A DNA stretch of 64,000 nt, taken from NCBI GenBank assembly GCA_964539805.1, contig CAZIKN010000004.1, forward strand, positions 1-64,000, in the 5' to 3' direction. Positions 7,752-15,825 of the stretch are shown here, in pieces. Position numbers and translations under genes: made by a program. Positions within the stretch are counted from its first letter, which is position 1. Each line of letters starts with the position of its first letter. This DNA is from M3007 sp964539805. Lineage in GTDB: Bacteria; Bacteroidota; Bacteroidia; Chitinophagales; Saprospiraceae. Under the pieces are notes generated by a model, which had not been told where the DNA came from, did no database searches, and worked only from the letters and a program-made list of their open reading frames with translations.

Positions 7752-9557
7752 ATGATGCGTATCATCCTATTCTTACTGTGCTGTTGGCTGCCCGCTTGCG
7801 CCCAATTGGCAGCCCAGGATACTTTGCCGGGTATTTCGCCATTATGGCAAAGCAATAGCATGTCACAAAAAGCCGATGGCCCAAAAGAGACGGACAAACT
7901 GGGGGCGAACTGTGAGCAATTGGCAAAAAATTACTTTGACAAGGGGGCGTTGGCCAAAGCAGAGACCTATTATCAATGTGCATACCAATATTACCTGCAA
8001 TCCGGTAAACCTGATGATGCCCTCCGTATGTTGCGCAGTTTGGCCCAAACACAAGAAGCCCAGGGAAAAACAGCCAAAGCGGCACGCAGCTTTGCCCAAA
8101 CCAATACCCTTGGTACGAACTTGCCCCAGTCCAACAACATCCGCCAACTCAATTTAAATGATGCCCTACGCCTGCGCAACACGGATAACCCCTCCGCACA
8201 AGAGCCTTTTATCCTGAACAGCATTGAAATTGCCCAAAAAAAGGGCGATCCCGCTGAATTGGCCAATGCTTATCGGCAATTGGGTGATGCCAACCTGCAA
8301 CAAGACAAAAAACCGGAAGCCTTACAATACTACCAAAATGCAATCGCACAGAGCGCTGACCCCGTTCAGTCGGTTCAGCTGGGTCAACAAATTGCCACTG
8401 CATATACCTCCAAAGGACAATGGGATGATGCCCTGGCGGTGCAGCAACAAGTATTACAACAAGATATATTGCAGCAAAATCCCGCGCTCAAAATCCAGCA
8501 AATTCAACAATTGGCCACTTTGTACGAGCAAAGGCAACAAAAAACGGAGGCCATTGAGCTGTTGAAAAAAAGCTATGCGCTTGCCATTCGGGAACATCGC
8601 ACCCTTGATGCCAAAAATAGCCTTGAAAAAATGGCAGCGCTATATTTATCACAAGGTAATCAGCAGGCAAACTTCGATTTATATCGCCGGTTTTTGTCGC
8701 AGTTGGACAGCCTCATGTTAGCAGATCCTTCTATTGTGGATGCCAGGCTATTGGCCGCCACGGAGGAAAAGGTCAGCCAATTGGAACAGGAAAAAACACT
8801 ACAATCGGAATTGATCAGGCGTCAAAACCGCTTTAATTACATGCTTTTGGGCGCTTCTACATTGCTTTTGGGCCTTGTACTGATTATTGCAAGGGCTTTG
8901 CGGGCCATTCAAAACCAAAATAAAAAAATAGCGCTTCAATCGCTGCGGCGCGAAATGAACCCGCATTTTGTGTTCAACAGCCTGAATAGCATCAATCATT
9001 TTATCGCCCAAAATAAGGAGCTGGAAGCCAATAAATTCCTGAGCGCTTACTCCCATTTGATGCGCATTTTTATGGAAAACTCCAATAAGGATTTTGTGTC
9101 CATGAGCACTGAACTGGAGCTGCTGCGCCAATACCTGGCATTGGAGCAAATGCGTTTTCCTGATAAATTGGATTACCAAATTGTGGTTTCTGAAGCCATT
9201 GACCCTGATACCACCCAGTTCCCAAACATGATTCTGCAACCCCTTTTGGAAAATGCCATTTGGCATGGCCTGCGCTATAAAACAGGAAAAGGGCAGTTGT
9301 TTCTGGAAATCACGCTCTTAAATGGGCATCTTGAAGCTAAAGTAGAGGATAATGGCATCGGATTGGCCCAAAGCCAGGCCCTCAAAACGGCCCATCAAAT
9401 GATGCGACCTTCCATAGGCCTGGCCAATATACAGGCAAGAATTGCCTTGCTGAACCAACTCTATGGCACCCGTATAAGCTTTGAATTGAGCGACAAAACA
9501 AAGCCAGACACAGGCGCCGTGGCCCGGATTGGCCTCAAACTTTTAACATCCATATAA
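7752..9557 (+). CDS. LytS/YehU-type sensor histidine kinase with TPRs
   Basis: 601 residues: signal peptide (MRIILFLLCCWLPAC), a periplasmic or sensor part with TPR-like helices (about residues 40-330), one membrane segment near 358-380 (MLLGASTLLLGLVLIIARAL), then a His_kinase domain with REMNPHFVFNSLNSI (phospho-His near residue 404) and an ATPase domain with N-box ENAIWHGL and DNGIGL. It autophosphorylates and should signal to the LytTR regulator encoded 8 bp downstream. The sensor ligand is unknown. The start could also be the second Met, one codon later. Confidence 0.9.
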   Translation: MMRIILFLLCCWLPACAQLAAQDTLPGISPLWQSNSMSQKADGPKETDKLGANCEQLAKNYFDKGALAKAETYYQCAYQYYLQSGKPDDALRMLRSLAQTQEAQGKTAKAARSFAQTNTLGTNLPQSNNIRQLNLNDALRLRNTDNPSAQEPFILNSIEIAQKKGDPAELANAYRQLGDANLQQDKKPEALQYYQNAIAQSADPVQSVQLGQQIATAYTSKGQWDDALAVQQQVLQQDILQQNPALKIQQIQQLATLYEQRQQKTEAIELLKKSYALAIREHRTLDAKNSLEKMAALYLSQGNQQANFDLYRRFLSQLDSLMLADPSIVDARLLAATEEKVSQLEQEKTLQSELIRRQNRFNYMLLGASTLLLGLVLIIARALRAIQNQNKKIALQSLRREMNPHFVFNSLNSINHFIAQNKELEANKFLSAYSHLMRIFMENSNKDFVSMSTELELLRQYLALEQMRFPDKLDYQIVVSEAIDPDTTQFPNMILQPLLENAIWHGLRYKTGKGQLFLEITLLNGHLEAKVEDNGIGLAQSQALKTAHQMMRPSIGLANIQARIALLNQLYGTRISFELSDKTKPDTGAVARIGLKLLTSI

Positions 9558-9565
9558 AAAATACC

Positions 9566-10306
9566 ATGACCATATCAAGTGTTATTGTTGAGGATGAGCC
9601 TGCTGCACGTGCGGTATTAAAAAGTTATTTGGCCAAATATTGCCCGCAGGTGGTGTTGTTGGGTGAGGCATCGGATATCCGGGAAGCACTGCCTTTGTTG
9701 GAGCGCACAAGGCCACAATTGGTCTTTTTGGACGTTGAAATGCCTTATGGGAATGCTTTTGACCTTTTGGAGGCATGCAAAGGCATTGCGTTTGAAACCA
9801 TTTTCGTGACCGCATTTTCGGAATATGCCATCAAAGCCCTCAATTGGAGCGCGGCCTATTACCTCTTAAAACCTGTTTCTATTGAGGAGCTTGTGGTGGC
9901 TGTGCACCGTGTGGGTGAGCTTCTGGCATCCAAAACTGCGCTTAATCGGAACCAAATCCTCGTGGAAAATCTGCGGGAGCCACGCCTTCAGAAACAACAA
10001 CTGGTACTCCCCACGCTTGAAGGCTTTGAGGTGGCCCGACTTGAACATATTGTCCGCTTTAGGGGCAATGGCAATTTCACGGACGTACACCTTGCCGATG
10101 GCAGCAAAAAAATGGTGTGCCGATTTTTAAAACACTATGAAGAAATACTGGCGCGGCCTTTTCTGCGGGTACACAAAACCCATATCATCAACGTGGATTT
10201 TGTAAAGGCTTACCACAAAAGTGGCTATGTAACCCTTTTGGACGGCGCTGAAGTGGAAGTGTCGCCGACTTACAAGGATGCGTTTTTGGCTTGTTTTGAA
10301 CGCTGA
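9566..10306 (+). CDS. LytTR-family response regulator
   Basis: 246 residues. Receiver domain at residues 1-120 with acidic pocket EDE (9-11), phospho-acceptor Asp56 in VFLDVEMP and Lys in YYLLKPVS; LytTR DNA-binding domain from about 145 (IVRFRGNGNFTDVHLADG, then HKTHIINVDFV). It is the cognate partner of the kinase just upstream and is the best candidate to bind the 21-bp-spaced repeat at 7648-7682, giving autoregulation. No other target is evident in the window. Confidence 0.92.
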   Translation: MTISSVIVEDEPAARAVLKSYLAKYCPQVVLLGEASDIREALPLLERTRPQLVFLDVEMPYGNAFDLLEACKGIAFETIFVTAFSEYAIKALNWSAAYYLLKPVSIEELVVAVHRVGELLASKTALNRNQILVENLREPRLQKQQLVLPTLEGFEVARLEHIVRFRGNGNFTDVHLADGSKKMVCRFLKHYEEILARPFLRVHKTHIINVDFVKAYHKSGYVTLLDGAEVEVSPTYKDAFLACFER

Positions 10307-10474
10307 GGCCCGAGCCGCAACAAATGGCCAAATACAAGGTGAATGCCCCGATCAAAAAGTATCTGTACAAAATGTCATAGAAGGAATACGCTATTTTGCT
10401 ATATATTTTTCTAAAAAGCCTCATGGTACTGGAAAGGATTACTGATTATAAAGACAAATTTATAACATAATCCG

Positions 10475-10506
10475 TCTATAAGTGCCGTTTTTCGGGTACT
10501 TATAGA
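10475..10506. other. Hairpin in the 413-bp gap after the LytTR gene
   Basis: TCTATAAGT and ACTTATAGA form a perfect 9-bp stem, with extra C-G pairs inside and a T-rich loop. No U-tract follows on either strand, so it could be an operator or a weak terminator. The rest of 10307-10665 shows nothing I can name. Confidence 0.4.
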
Positions 10507-10665
10507 TGAGTATATAGGGTCTTCCTGTGAAAGCCCATCGGACTATCAGACATTGGCTTAAAAAACTGATGCATTTGTCGTGCAAGTTATGCAGGGGCAT
10601 CATAGGCGTTTCCACAAAATCAACATTTGATAAAAAATAGCATTATACGAAGCCTTCAAAAAATT

Positions 10666-10697
10666 TTTGCTAAGTGGTAATGAATATCTTATGTTTG
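10666..10697 (+). promoter_or_regulatory. Bacteroidota promoter of the VOC gene
   Basis: TTTG at 10666-10669, a 20-bp spacer, and TATGTTTG at 10690-10697: an exact match to the Bacteroidota housekeeping consensus. A start site near 10703 would leave a leader of about 16 nt before the ATG. Confidence 0.75.
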
Positions 10698-10719
10698 CCG
10701 ACAAAAATATAGTTACAGT

Positions 10720-11115
10720 ATGAAACACGCCATCAGTTGGTTTGAAATACCGGCACTCGACATTGACCGCGCCCAACAATTCTATGAAGCCATTTTTCAG
10801 GTTTCTATGGTTAACATGGATGTCCCCGGTCTGCCTATGCGGGCTTTCCCCTTGGATGATCCGATGGAGGGCATAGGTGGCACCGTGATCCAGACCAATA
10901 TGCACACCCCTTCGGACACACTTGGCCCCTTGCTGTATTTGAATGCCAACCCCGATGTACAAATCGTATTAGACCGAGTAGAAGCTGCTGGTGGCCAGGT
11001 TATTGTGCCCAAAACACAAATCTCTGAAGAATATGGTTTCATGGGATTGTTTTTGGATACAGAAGGCAATCGCATTGCGTTGCATTCTGTGCCAGTCAAA
11101 TATTTGAATCAATAG
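10720..11115 (+). CDS. VOC (glyoxalase/bleomycin-resistance) family protein
   Basis: 131 residues, a complete single VOC module: two beta-alpha-beta-beta-beta units beginning ISWFEIPALDIDRAQQFYEA and ending FMGLFLDTEGNRIALHS. The family covers metal-dependent lyases, dioxygenases and binding proteins; the usual C-terminal metal ligand Glu is replaced near DTEGNRIALHS, so the substrate cannot be guessed. It has its own strong promoter and precedes the AraC/SDR pair on the same strand. Confidence 0.85.
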   Translation: MKHAISWFEIPALDIDRAQQFYEAIFQVSMVNMDVPGLPMRAFPLDDPMEGIGGTVIQTNMHTPSDTLGPLLYLNANPDVQIVLDRVEAAGGQVIVPKTQISEEYGFMGLFLDTEGNRIALHSVPVKYLNQ

Positions 11116-11136
11116 GGCGTGCGCTATTTTTTGTGC

Positions 11137-11178
11137 CCTGATTTAAGTGGTTTTGAGGAATGATTTACCTGATTTTCA
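11137..11178 (+). repeat. Degenerate copy of the dispersed repeat
   Basis: The stretch CCTGATTTAAGTGGTTTTG followed by TGATTTACCTGATTTTCAA parallels the first half of the 98-bp repeat at 23738. It lies just before the AraC start and supports choosing the ATG at 11180 instead of the GTG at 11147 inside the repeat. Confidence 0.5.
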
Positions 11179-11179
11179 A

Positions 11180-12064
11180 ATGAAAGATTTATTCCCGTTT
11201 TATTCGATTGGGCATTTTATCGGAGAGCCTAATAATCCGACGTCTTTTGAAATTACGCTGTTTGAGGAAATGGAGGAGTTGGATATTGAAGACCCACATA
11301 AACATACCTTTTATGAAATACTTTGGTTTGATAAGGGCACAAGCGTTCAAACGATTGATTATCAAGAGTATAAAATAGAGCCTAAAACACTTTTTTTTAT
11401 TTCCCCCAATCAGTTGCACCATTTTGAGGAGTGGCAACCCCTGAAAGGAGGAAGTATTTTTTTCACGGAACACTTCTTTTTGCTCAATCAATTGGACCAG
11501 GAAAAGTTGTTTGAAGTCACCTTTTTGGATAATTTCTATGAGCAACCTTTTCTCAAACCTGATGAAGCAACATACGGCGAAATCAGACAAACCATTGACC
11601 TCATCATTGTTGAAAAAAGGCGAGACGATTGTTCTATAAATATTATACAGTCATTGCTGAACATCTTATTGGCTCAAATACAAAGAGCAATTGACAAAAA
11701 CAGAAAAGAAAGTGTTTCAAAAAACCACGTTGTCACTTACAAAAAATTAAAAAACCTGATAGACAAGCATTTCAAGGAACCTTTGAAGGCCAGTAAATAT
11801 GCCGACAAACTAAACCTTACGCAACACCATTTGAATCTTATTGCAAGGCAGGTAACAGGTAAAACAACGACTGAATTGATCAGATCAAGGAGCATTTTAG
11901 AAGCAAAACGGCTTCTCACGTTTTCAGATTATAGTGTTTCGGAAATTGCCGTGGAATTGGGCTATTTTGATTTATCTTATTTCGCCAAGGTTTTTAAATC
12001 AGAAACCAACGTGTCTCCTCTCGAATTTAGGAAGACGATGTCCGAAAAATACCGAAACTTGTAG
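11180..12064 (+). CDS. AraC-family transcriptional regulator
   Basis: 294 residues from ATG at 11180; an in-frame GTG at 11147 would add residues encoded by repeat DNA. N-terminal cupin sensor (HKHTFYEILWFDKG, then ISPNQLHHFEEW) and C-terminal double helix-turn-helix of AraC type (LNLTQHHLNLIARQVTG and VSEIAVELGYFDLSYFAKVF). It is followed 103 bp downstream by an SDR gene on the same strand, a frequent regulator-target pair. Ligand unknown. Confidence 0.88.
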   Translation: MKDLFPFYSIGHFIGEPNNPTSFEITLFEEMEELDIEDPHKHTFYEILWFDKGTSVQTIDYQEYKIEPKTLFFISPNQLHHFEEWQPLKGGSIFFTEHFFLLNQLDQEKLFEVTFLDNFYEQPFLKPDEATYGEIRQTIDLIIVEKRRDDCSINIIQSLLNILLAQIQRAIDKNRKESVSKNHVVTYKKLKNLIDKHFKEPLKASKYADKLNLTQHHLNLIARQVTGKTTTELIRSRSILEAKRLLTFSDYSVSEIAVELGYFDLSYFAKVFKSETNVSPLEFRKTMSEKYRNL

Positions 12065-12167
12065 GATTGTTCTTAACATAGCGACCTTGGGCACCCTCTC
12101 CTTTGCAGGGTCAATTTTGACATCTATAAATCAACATTCCTATTCAACTTTTAAAAATAGCCTAAGC

Positions 12168-12998
12168 ATGAAGCAGAAGATTTGGCTTATAACGGGAGTT
12201 TCAAGCGGGTTGGGCAAAGCACTTGCTCAATCCGTTATCCAAAGTGGCGATTATGTGATCGGGACTTTCCGTAGTCAAGCACAGGCCAATGACTTTAACA
12301 ACCAATACAAAGACAAGGCTTTTGCCTTTGTGTTGGACATCACCGAGCCAGAAGCGATTCTTGGTTTGTTTCAAGACATTAAAAAGCGATATGGCAGACT
12401 TGATGTGTTGGTCAACAATGCAGGATTTGGTTTTGCCGGTGCCATAGAAGAGGCGAGTGACAAGGAAGTAAGGGCAGTCTTTGAAGCCAATTTTTTTGGA
12501 ACATTGCATGTAACGCAAGCCGCCATGCCAATTTTTCGAGCACAAAAAAGCGGACATATCATACAGATTTCCTCCCATGGAGGCATAAAAGCATTTCCCG
12601 GGTTCGGAATTTACAACGCCAGTAAATTTGCGGTGGAAGGCTTCAGTGAGGCGTTGGCCGCAGAAGTAGCCCCCCTCGGTTTAAAGGTAACAATTGTTCA
12701 GCCTGGGCCATTCCGCACAGGATTTGCCAATGCTGCATTCCAACAGGCAGAAAACAAAATTGAAGATTACAATGCGACAGCAGGCGTTTTTCGCGAGCGA
12801 ATGATGCAGGTGGATGGCAAACAAGAGGGAGACCCCATGAAAGCCGCTATGGCCATTATAAACATCTCCAATTTGCCGGAACCGCCACTAAGACTGCCCT
12901 TGGGCAAAATTGCCATTGGCACAATTTCCTCTAAACTGGAGCATGTGAGAAAGGATTTGGAGGATTGGAAAGATTTGGCAGAAAGTACTGTTTTTTAA
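12168..12998 (+). CDS. Short-chain dehydrogenase/reductase
   Basis: 276 residues from MKQKIWLITG; the frame is open upstream to 11934 but that part overlaps the AraC gene out of frame. Classical SDR marks: TGVSSGLG dinucleotide motif (residues 9-16), NNAG near 86, catalytic Ser in ISSHGG and YxxxK (YNASK). NAD(P)-dependent oxidoreduction of an unknown carbonyl or alcohol. It is probably controlled by the AraC protein upstream. Downstream neighbour is convergent. Confidence 0.9.
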   Translation: MKQKIWLITGVSSGLGKALAQSVIQSGDYVIGTFRSQAQANDFNNQYKDKAFAFVLDITEPEAILGLFQDIKKRYGRLDVLVNNAGFGFAGAIEEASDKEVRAVFEANFFGTLHVTQAAMPIFRAQKSGHIIQISSHGGIKAFPGFGIYNASKFAVEGFSEALAAEVAPLGLKVTIVQPGPFRTGFANAAFQQAENKIEDYNATAGVFRERMMQVDGKQEGDPMKAAMAIINISNLPEPPLRLPLGKIAIGTISSKLEHVRKDLEDWKDLAESTVF

Positions 12999-13041
12999 AC
13001 CTGCCAGTTACAGGTGCCCAGTCAACCAAAAACAACCAGAT

Positions 13042-13884
13042 TCAGCCCACTACTCCACGGCGAAACTCGGTCGGGGACTGCCCGGCCATTCGTTTAAAAA
13101 AACGGGAAAAATGAGCGGGTTCTTCGAAGCCAAGATCAAAGCCAATCTCGGCAGTTGACTTGTTGGTGTACAGGATCAGGCGCTTGGATTCCAAAAAAAT
13201 GCGGTCGGCGATCACTTGCACGGGGCTGCGGTCGCTGTGTTTGGCAAAGAGGTTGCTCAGGGTCTTGGGCGATTTGAACATCAAATTGGCATAATCCTGC
13301 ACCTGATGCATGGTTTTATAGTTGTTTTCCACCAACAGATTGTACTGGCGCACTGTGTCCAATTCAGTCAGGGACAGCCTTCCGGCAGGGGATTGTGCCT
13401 TTACCAATCGCGTCAGTTTTATGATCAGGCGTTTCAGCAATACGCGCAGCATTTCCATCTGGATATTGTCCCGTGTGGTGAACTCCTCTTTAAACACCTC
13501 CGTCAGCAACCCAAAGCTGCGCGTGTCCTGCTCATCCAGCATGATAGCCTCGGCTTCGCGCCAACCATAGAACAGCAAGCCGGTACAGGAAACCTCGGAA
13601 TCATGTGTGACAATGCAATAAAACCCTTTATTGAATTGCCAGATCACGGCATCCTCGGAGCGTTCCAGCCGGAAAGAATGGCTGACGTTGAGCGCAAAAA
13701 AAGTGTTGGCGGGCATTTCGATCCGCATTTCATCAAGGATCAAATGCTGCGCGGCACCTCGGTTCCACACGATGGCATTGAACTTTTTTTCCTGTTCGCG
13801 AAAAAAATATCGGGTAAAATCTGGTACTCCGGCAGCCATCAGCAGTTCACCGCCGGATGCAGGGTCGTGAAATTCATAACGCAT
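13042..13884 (-). CDS. AraC-family regulator, OsmC operon
   Basis: 280 residues: cupin-like sensor with PANTFFALNVSHSFRLE, then a C-terminal AraC DNA-binding domain (DYANLMFKSPKTLSNLFAKH and TAEIGFDLGFEEPAHFSRFF). It is the last gene of a three-gene minus-strand operon (OsmC, small membrane protein, AraC) and is the obvious candidate to bind the 21-bp-spaced direct repeats upstream of the operon and of the AhpD-like gene. The stress-related gene content suggests a reactive-compound signal; that is inference. Confidence 0.88.
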   Translation of the reverse strand: MRYEFHDPASGGELLMAAGVPDFTRYFFREQEKKFNAIVWNRGAAQHLILDEMRIEMPANTFFALNVSHSFRLERSEDAVIWQFNKGFYCIVTHDSEVSCTGLLFYGWREAEAIMLDEQDTRSFGLLTEVFKEEFTTRDNIQMEMLRVLLKRLIIKLTRLVKAQSPAGRLSLTELDTVRQYNLLVENNYKTMHQVQDYANLMFKSPKTLSNLFAKHSDRSPVQVIADRIFLESKRLILYTNKSTAEIGFDLGFEEPAHFSRFFKRMAGQSPTEFRRGVVG

Positions 13885-13887
13885 TTC

Positions 13888-14100
13888 CTATGAATAGAGC
13901 CATTTGTGAAGTATTTTTTGCAAAAGGGGCAACATCACCCAAACCATCGTTGGCACTACGACGAGTGTCAGGCAAAGTGTTTTTAGCGGCAACGGCAGCG
14001 GCCTGATGAAGGGCGAAAGCACCCAAAGTGCGGTGGTGATGGTAGGGTAAATGCCGAGCCAGATCATCACGGCCATTTTCCAGCGAGGGGGCTGCTTCAT
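13888..14100 (-). CDS. Small two-helix membrane protein
   Basis: 70 residues with two hydrophobic helices (about 9-29 and 37-57) and a basic C terminus (LLQKILHKWL). It resembles the membrane tail found at the C terminus of some ABM-superfamily (COG3224-like) monooxygenases, here as a free protein. Its ATG overlaps the OsmC stop by 4 bp (ATGA), so it is translationally coupled, and it is 3 bp from the AraC gene. Function unknown. Confidence 0.75.
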   Translation of the reverse strand: MKQPPRWKMAVMIWLGIYPTITTALWVLSPFIRPLPLPLKTLCLTLVVVPTMVWVMLPLLQKILHKWLYS

Positions 14101-14531
14101 AGGGCTGCCTCAGATTTTTCGGGTTCTGCTGATACGGCTTGTCCGATATGCCACTCCCCTTTTATCATCCGATGAACGTAACAGTTATCTGCCTCGCGGA
14201 GCAGTTCGTCGCGTTGCTCATCACTCAGCTCGCCTTCAATTTGTAAGGCTACCTCTACTGTTGAAACCAAGCTGCGATCCGCATTGCGTTTTACCGATAG
14301 TGTCAATTGGGCATCCACATCCCGCAGCGCCCAGCCCTTTTTACGGGCGATGAACCGGACGGTAGATACTTTGCAGGAAGCCAGTGCCGCGAGGATCAAA
14401 TCCTCTGGAGAAAAGCCCTGGTCGGTGCCTTTGCTGGCAACAGGTTCGTCGCCCACGATGGCATGGCGTCCGTTTGAGATAATGGATTGATAGCCAATAG
14501 GCAGGCTTTTGATATTTATTTTAGTGGCCAT
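14097..14531 (-). CDS. OsmC/Ohr-family peroxiredoxin-like protein
   Basis: 144 residues from MATKINIKSL; an upstream in-frame ATG (14609) lies in the regulatory region and is rejected. OsmC fold with the two conserved cysteines: Cys53 in ALASCKVSTVRF and the second in DNCYVHRMIKG. Family members reduce organic hydroperoxides using a thiol donor. First gene of the operon with the membrane protein and the AraC regulator. Promoter and repeat elements lie at 14563-14628. Confidence 0.88.
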   Translation of the reverse strand: MATKINIKSLPIGYQSIISNGRHAIVGDEPVASKGTDQGFSPEDLILAALASCKVSTVRFIARKKGWALRDVDAQLTLSVKRNADRSLVSTVEVALQIEGELSDEQRDELLREADNCYVHRMIKGEWHIGQAVSAEPEKSEAAL

Positions 14532-14562
14532 TTTTTTATTGTTGTTTGAATGAATGGTACTG

Positions 14563-14628
14563 CAAAGGTCGGGCAAAGTTTGACGATTTGGTTTTCTATT
14601 TTTCCCCAATACTTATCTATTTTTCCCT
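14563..14628 (-). promoter_or_regulatory. AraC-type operator and -7-like box, OsmC operon
   Basis: Plus-strand direct repeats TCTATTTTTCCCC (14595-14607) and TCTATTTTTCCCT (14616-14628) are 21 bp apart, the spacing typical for AraC half-sites. On the transcribed strand a box GACCTTTG (14563-14570), one base off TAnnTTTG at its first T, lies 24 bp downstream of them. The AhpD-like promoter has the same arrangement. Confidence 0.5.
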
Positions 14629-14692
14629 GATCCAAACAGTCAAACCCATAAGCTTGACCGTTTCGATCAGGGAAATGTTAAGGCTGTCCTTT

Positions 14693-15226
14693 TTACAGGG
14701 CTTGGGCAGCCGGGAAATCCACGGGGATTTGGGTCACGCCATGCAAGTAATTGGAAATGATTTTGTCACCGATGACGATTAGTATATCTATCAAATTGGC
14801 CTGGGTGTAGCCGGCGGCGAACAAGTGGTCCACTGCTTCAGCTGCGGGCTTTCCGCGATGAAGTGCCGTAGCTTTTACAAATTTGGCCAAAGCGTCAAAT
14901 TTTGCATCAAAGGATACACTGCCCTGGCGAATTTCGAGAATTTGCTCCTCGCTAAAGCCATTCATTTTGCCCAAAGCAGTATGTGCAGCCAAACAATAAG
15001 CGCATTCGTTCACCTGGCTCACGACCAAGTTAATGATTTCGCGCTCTTTGGCTTTGAGTGTACTTTTGCGATTCTGGAGCGTCAGGTAATCTCCCAAAGC
15101 ATTTTCGTTCAGGGCAAAAGTGGCATACAGATTGGGGACAAACCCCAGGTTTTTTTGCAAATTATCAAAAATAGCCTGGTTGTTTTCAGATACCTCTGAG
15201 CGGGTGGGTACTGTGAAATGTGTCAT
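14693..15226 (-). CDS. AhpD/carboxymuconolactone-decarboxylase-like protein
   Basis: 177 residues. The AhpD core is present: NECAYCLAAH gives Glu, CxxC and His of the peroxidase-type active site; helices LQKNLGFVPN and GDKIISNYLHG frame it. Members work as thiol-dependent peroxidases or reductases. Transcribed towards the OsmC operon with a 161-bp gap that holds the OsmC promoter. It shares promoter architecture with that operon, so the two are probably co-regulated by the AraC protein. Confidence 0.85.
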   Translation of the reverse strand: MTHFTVPTRSEVSENNQAIFDNLQKNLGFVPNLYATFALNENALGDYLTLQNRKSTLKAKEREIINLVVSQVNECAYCLAAHTALGKMNGFSEEQILEIRQGSVSFDAKFDALAKFVKATALHRGKPAAEAVDHLFAAGYTQANLIDILIVIGDKIISNYLHGVTQIPVDFPAAQAL

Positions 15227-15270
15227 TTTATTAAGATTTTAATGGTGAAAATGTTGTAAAATTGATGACA

Positions 15271-15337
15271 CAAAGGTGGGGGCAGCGCAAGGGTGCCGAC
15301 TAATACATTTGTCCCGGATACTTGTCAATTTTTCCTT
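15271..15337 (-). promoter_or_regulatory. AraC-type operator and -7-like box, AhpD gene
   Basis: Plus-strand repeats TACATTTGTCCC (15304) and TCAATTTTTCCT (15325), again 21 bp apart and matching the OsmC-operon repeats at T--ATTT-TCC. The box CACCTTTG on the transcribed strand (15271-15278) is 25 bp downstream. Caution: TACATTTG is also a perfect -7 box on the plus strand. Confidence 0.42.
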
Positions 15338-15348
15338 TGTTGATTTTC

Positions 15349-15475
15349 AAAGGATATCAACACACCACTAAAATATTATGATAAAGTATTTTTTGATTTT
15401 AACGCTGCTTGTCAGCACCCAATGTTCCGTGGCGCAAAACCTTGCGTCCGCCCGCCGGCACATAGAAATGGCCAA
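15349..15475 (+). repeat. 127-bp direct repeat, left copy
   Basis: Identical to 18650-18776 except for one base (15457 G, 18758 T). It covers the leader and first 32 codons of the SnoaL/YCII gene. The two copies flank the helicase gene, 3301 bp apart. Confidence 0.95.
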
Positions 15476-15581
15476 AATTGACATCAATACTTATTTCAAG
15501 TCATGGGGATTCCAATACGATTCGCTGTCAAAAGGCAATAAATCACCCTTGCCAAATTGCCCAACCATTAACACACGATAA
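15378..15581 (+). pseudogene. 5' fragment of the SnoaL/YCII gene
   Basis: The first 32 residues (signal peptide MIKYFLILTLLVSTQ onward) copy the gene at 18679. After the repeat boundary at 15475 the frame runs into unrelated DNA and stops at 15581. It has the start and signal peptide but no domain, so it is a non-functional remnant created by the duplication that flanks the helicase gene. Confidence 0.85.
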
Positions 15582-15825
15582 AAAAATAACTTCACTGATT
15601 TGTTTATACCAAAAACAACTCTATATTTATGCCAGTGATCAACGCAAAATCAACATGACCATGACCTTTAACTTACTTATGCCTTATCCCCTTTGTGCTG
15701 ACGCAGCCGACGGCATCTCTTTTTTGGGGGAGTTAACGAGTTGGTTGTTGCAATCAAAAAAAGATAATCCGATATCGGGCAATCCTAAACCCATCACACA
15801 AAAGAGGTGAGCCTTAATTAGAAAA
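15476..15825 (+). other. Unassigned leader of the helicase gene
   Basis: 350 bp between the repeat and the helicase. It contains one small open frame with a possible start at 15655 and stop at 15810 (51 residues, MTMTFNLLMPYPLCADAA), 15 bp before the helicase ATG. It has no signal peptide or motif I know; it may be a leader peptide or chance. No clear promoter box was found. Confidence 0.25.

Noticed and set aside
10188..10424. Small minus-strand membrane protein beginning MRLFRKIYSK
   Set aside because: Half of it overlaps the LytTR gene antisense and no promoter box is seen; probably chance.
12065..12167. AraC operator before the SDR gene
   Set aside because: No direct repeat at about 21 bp could be seen, only a CTCCTTTG box.
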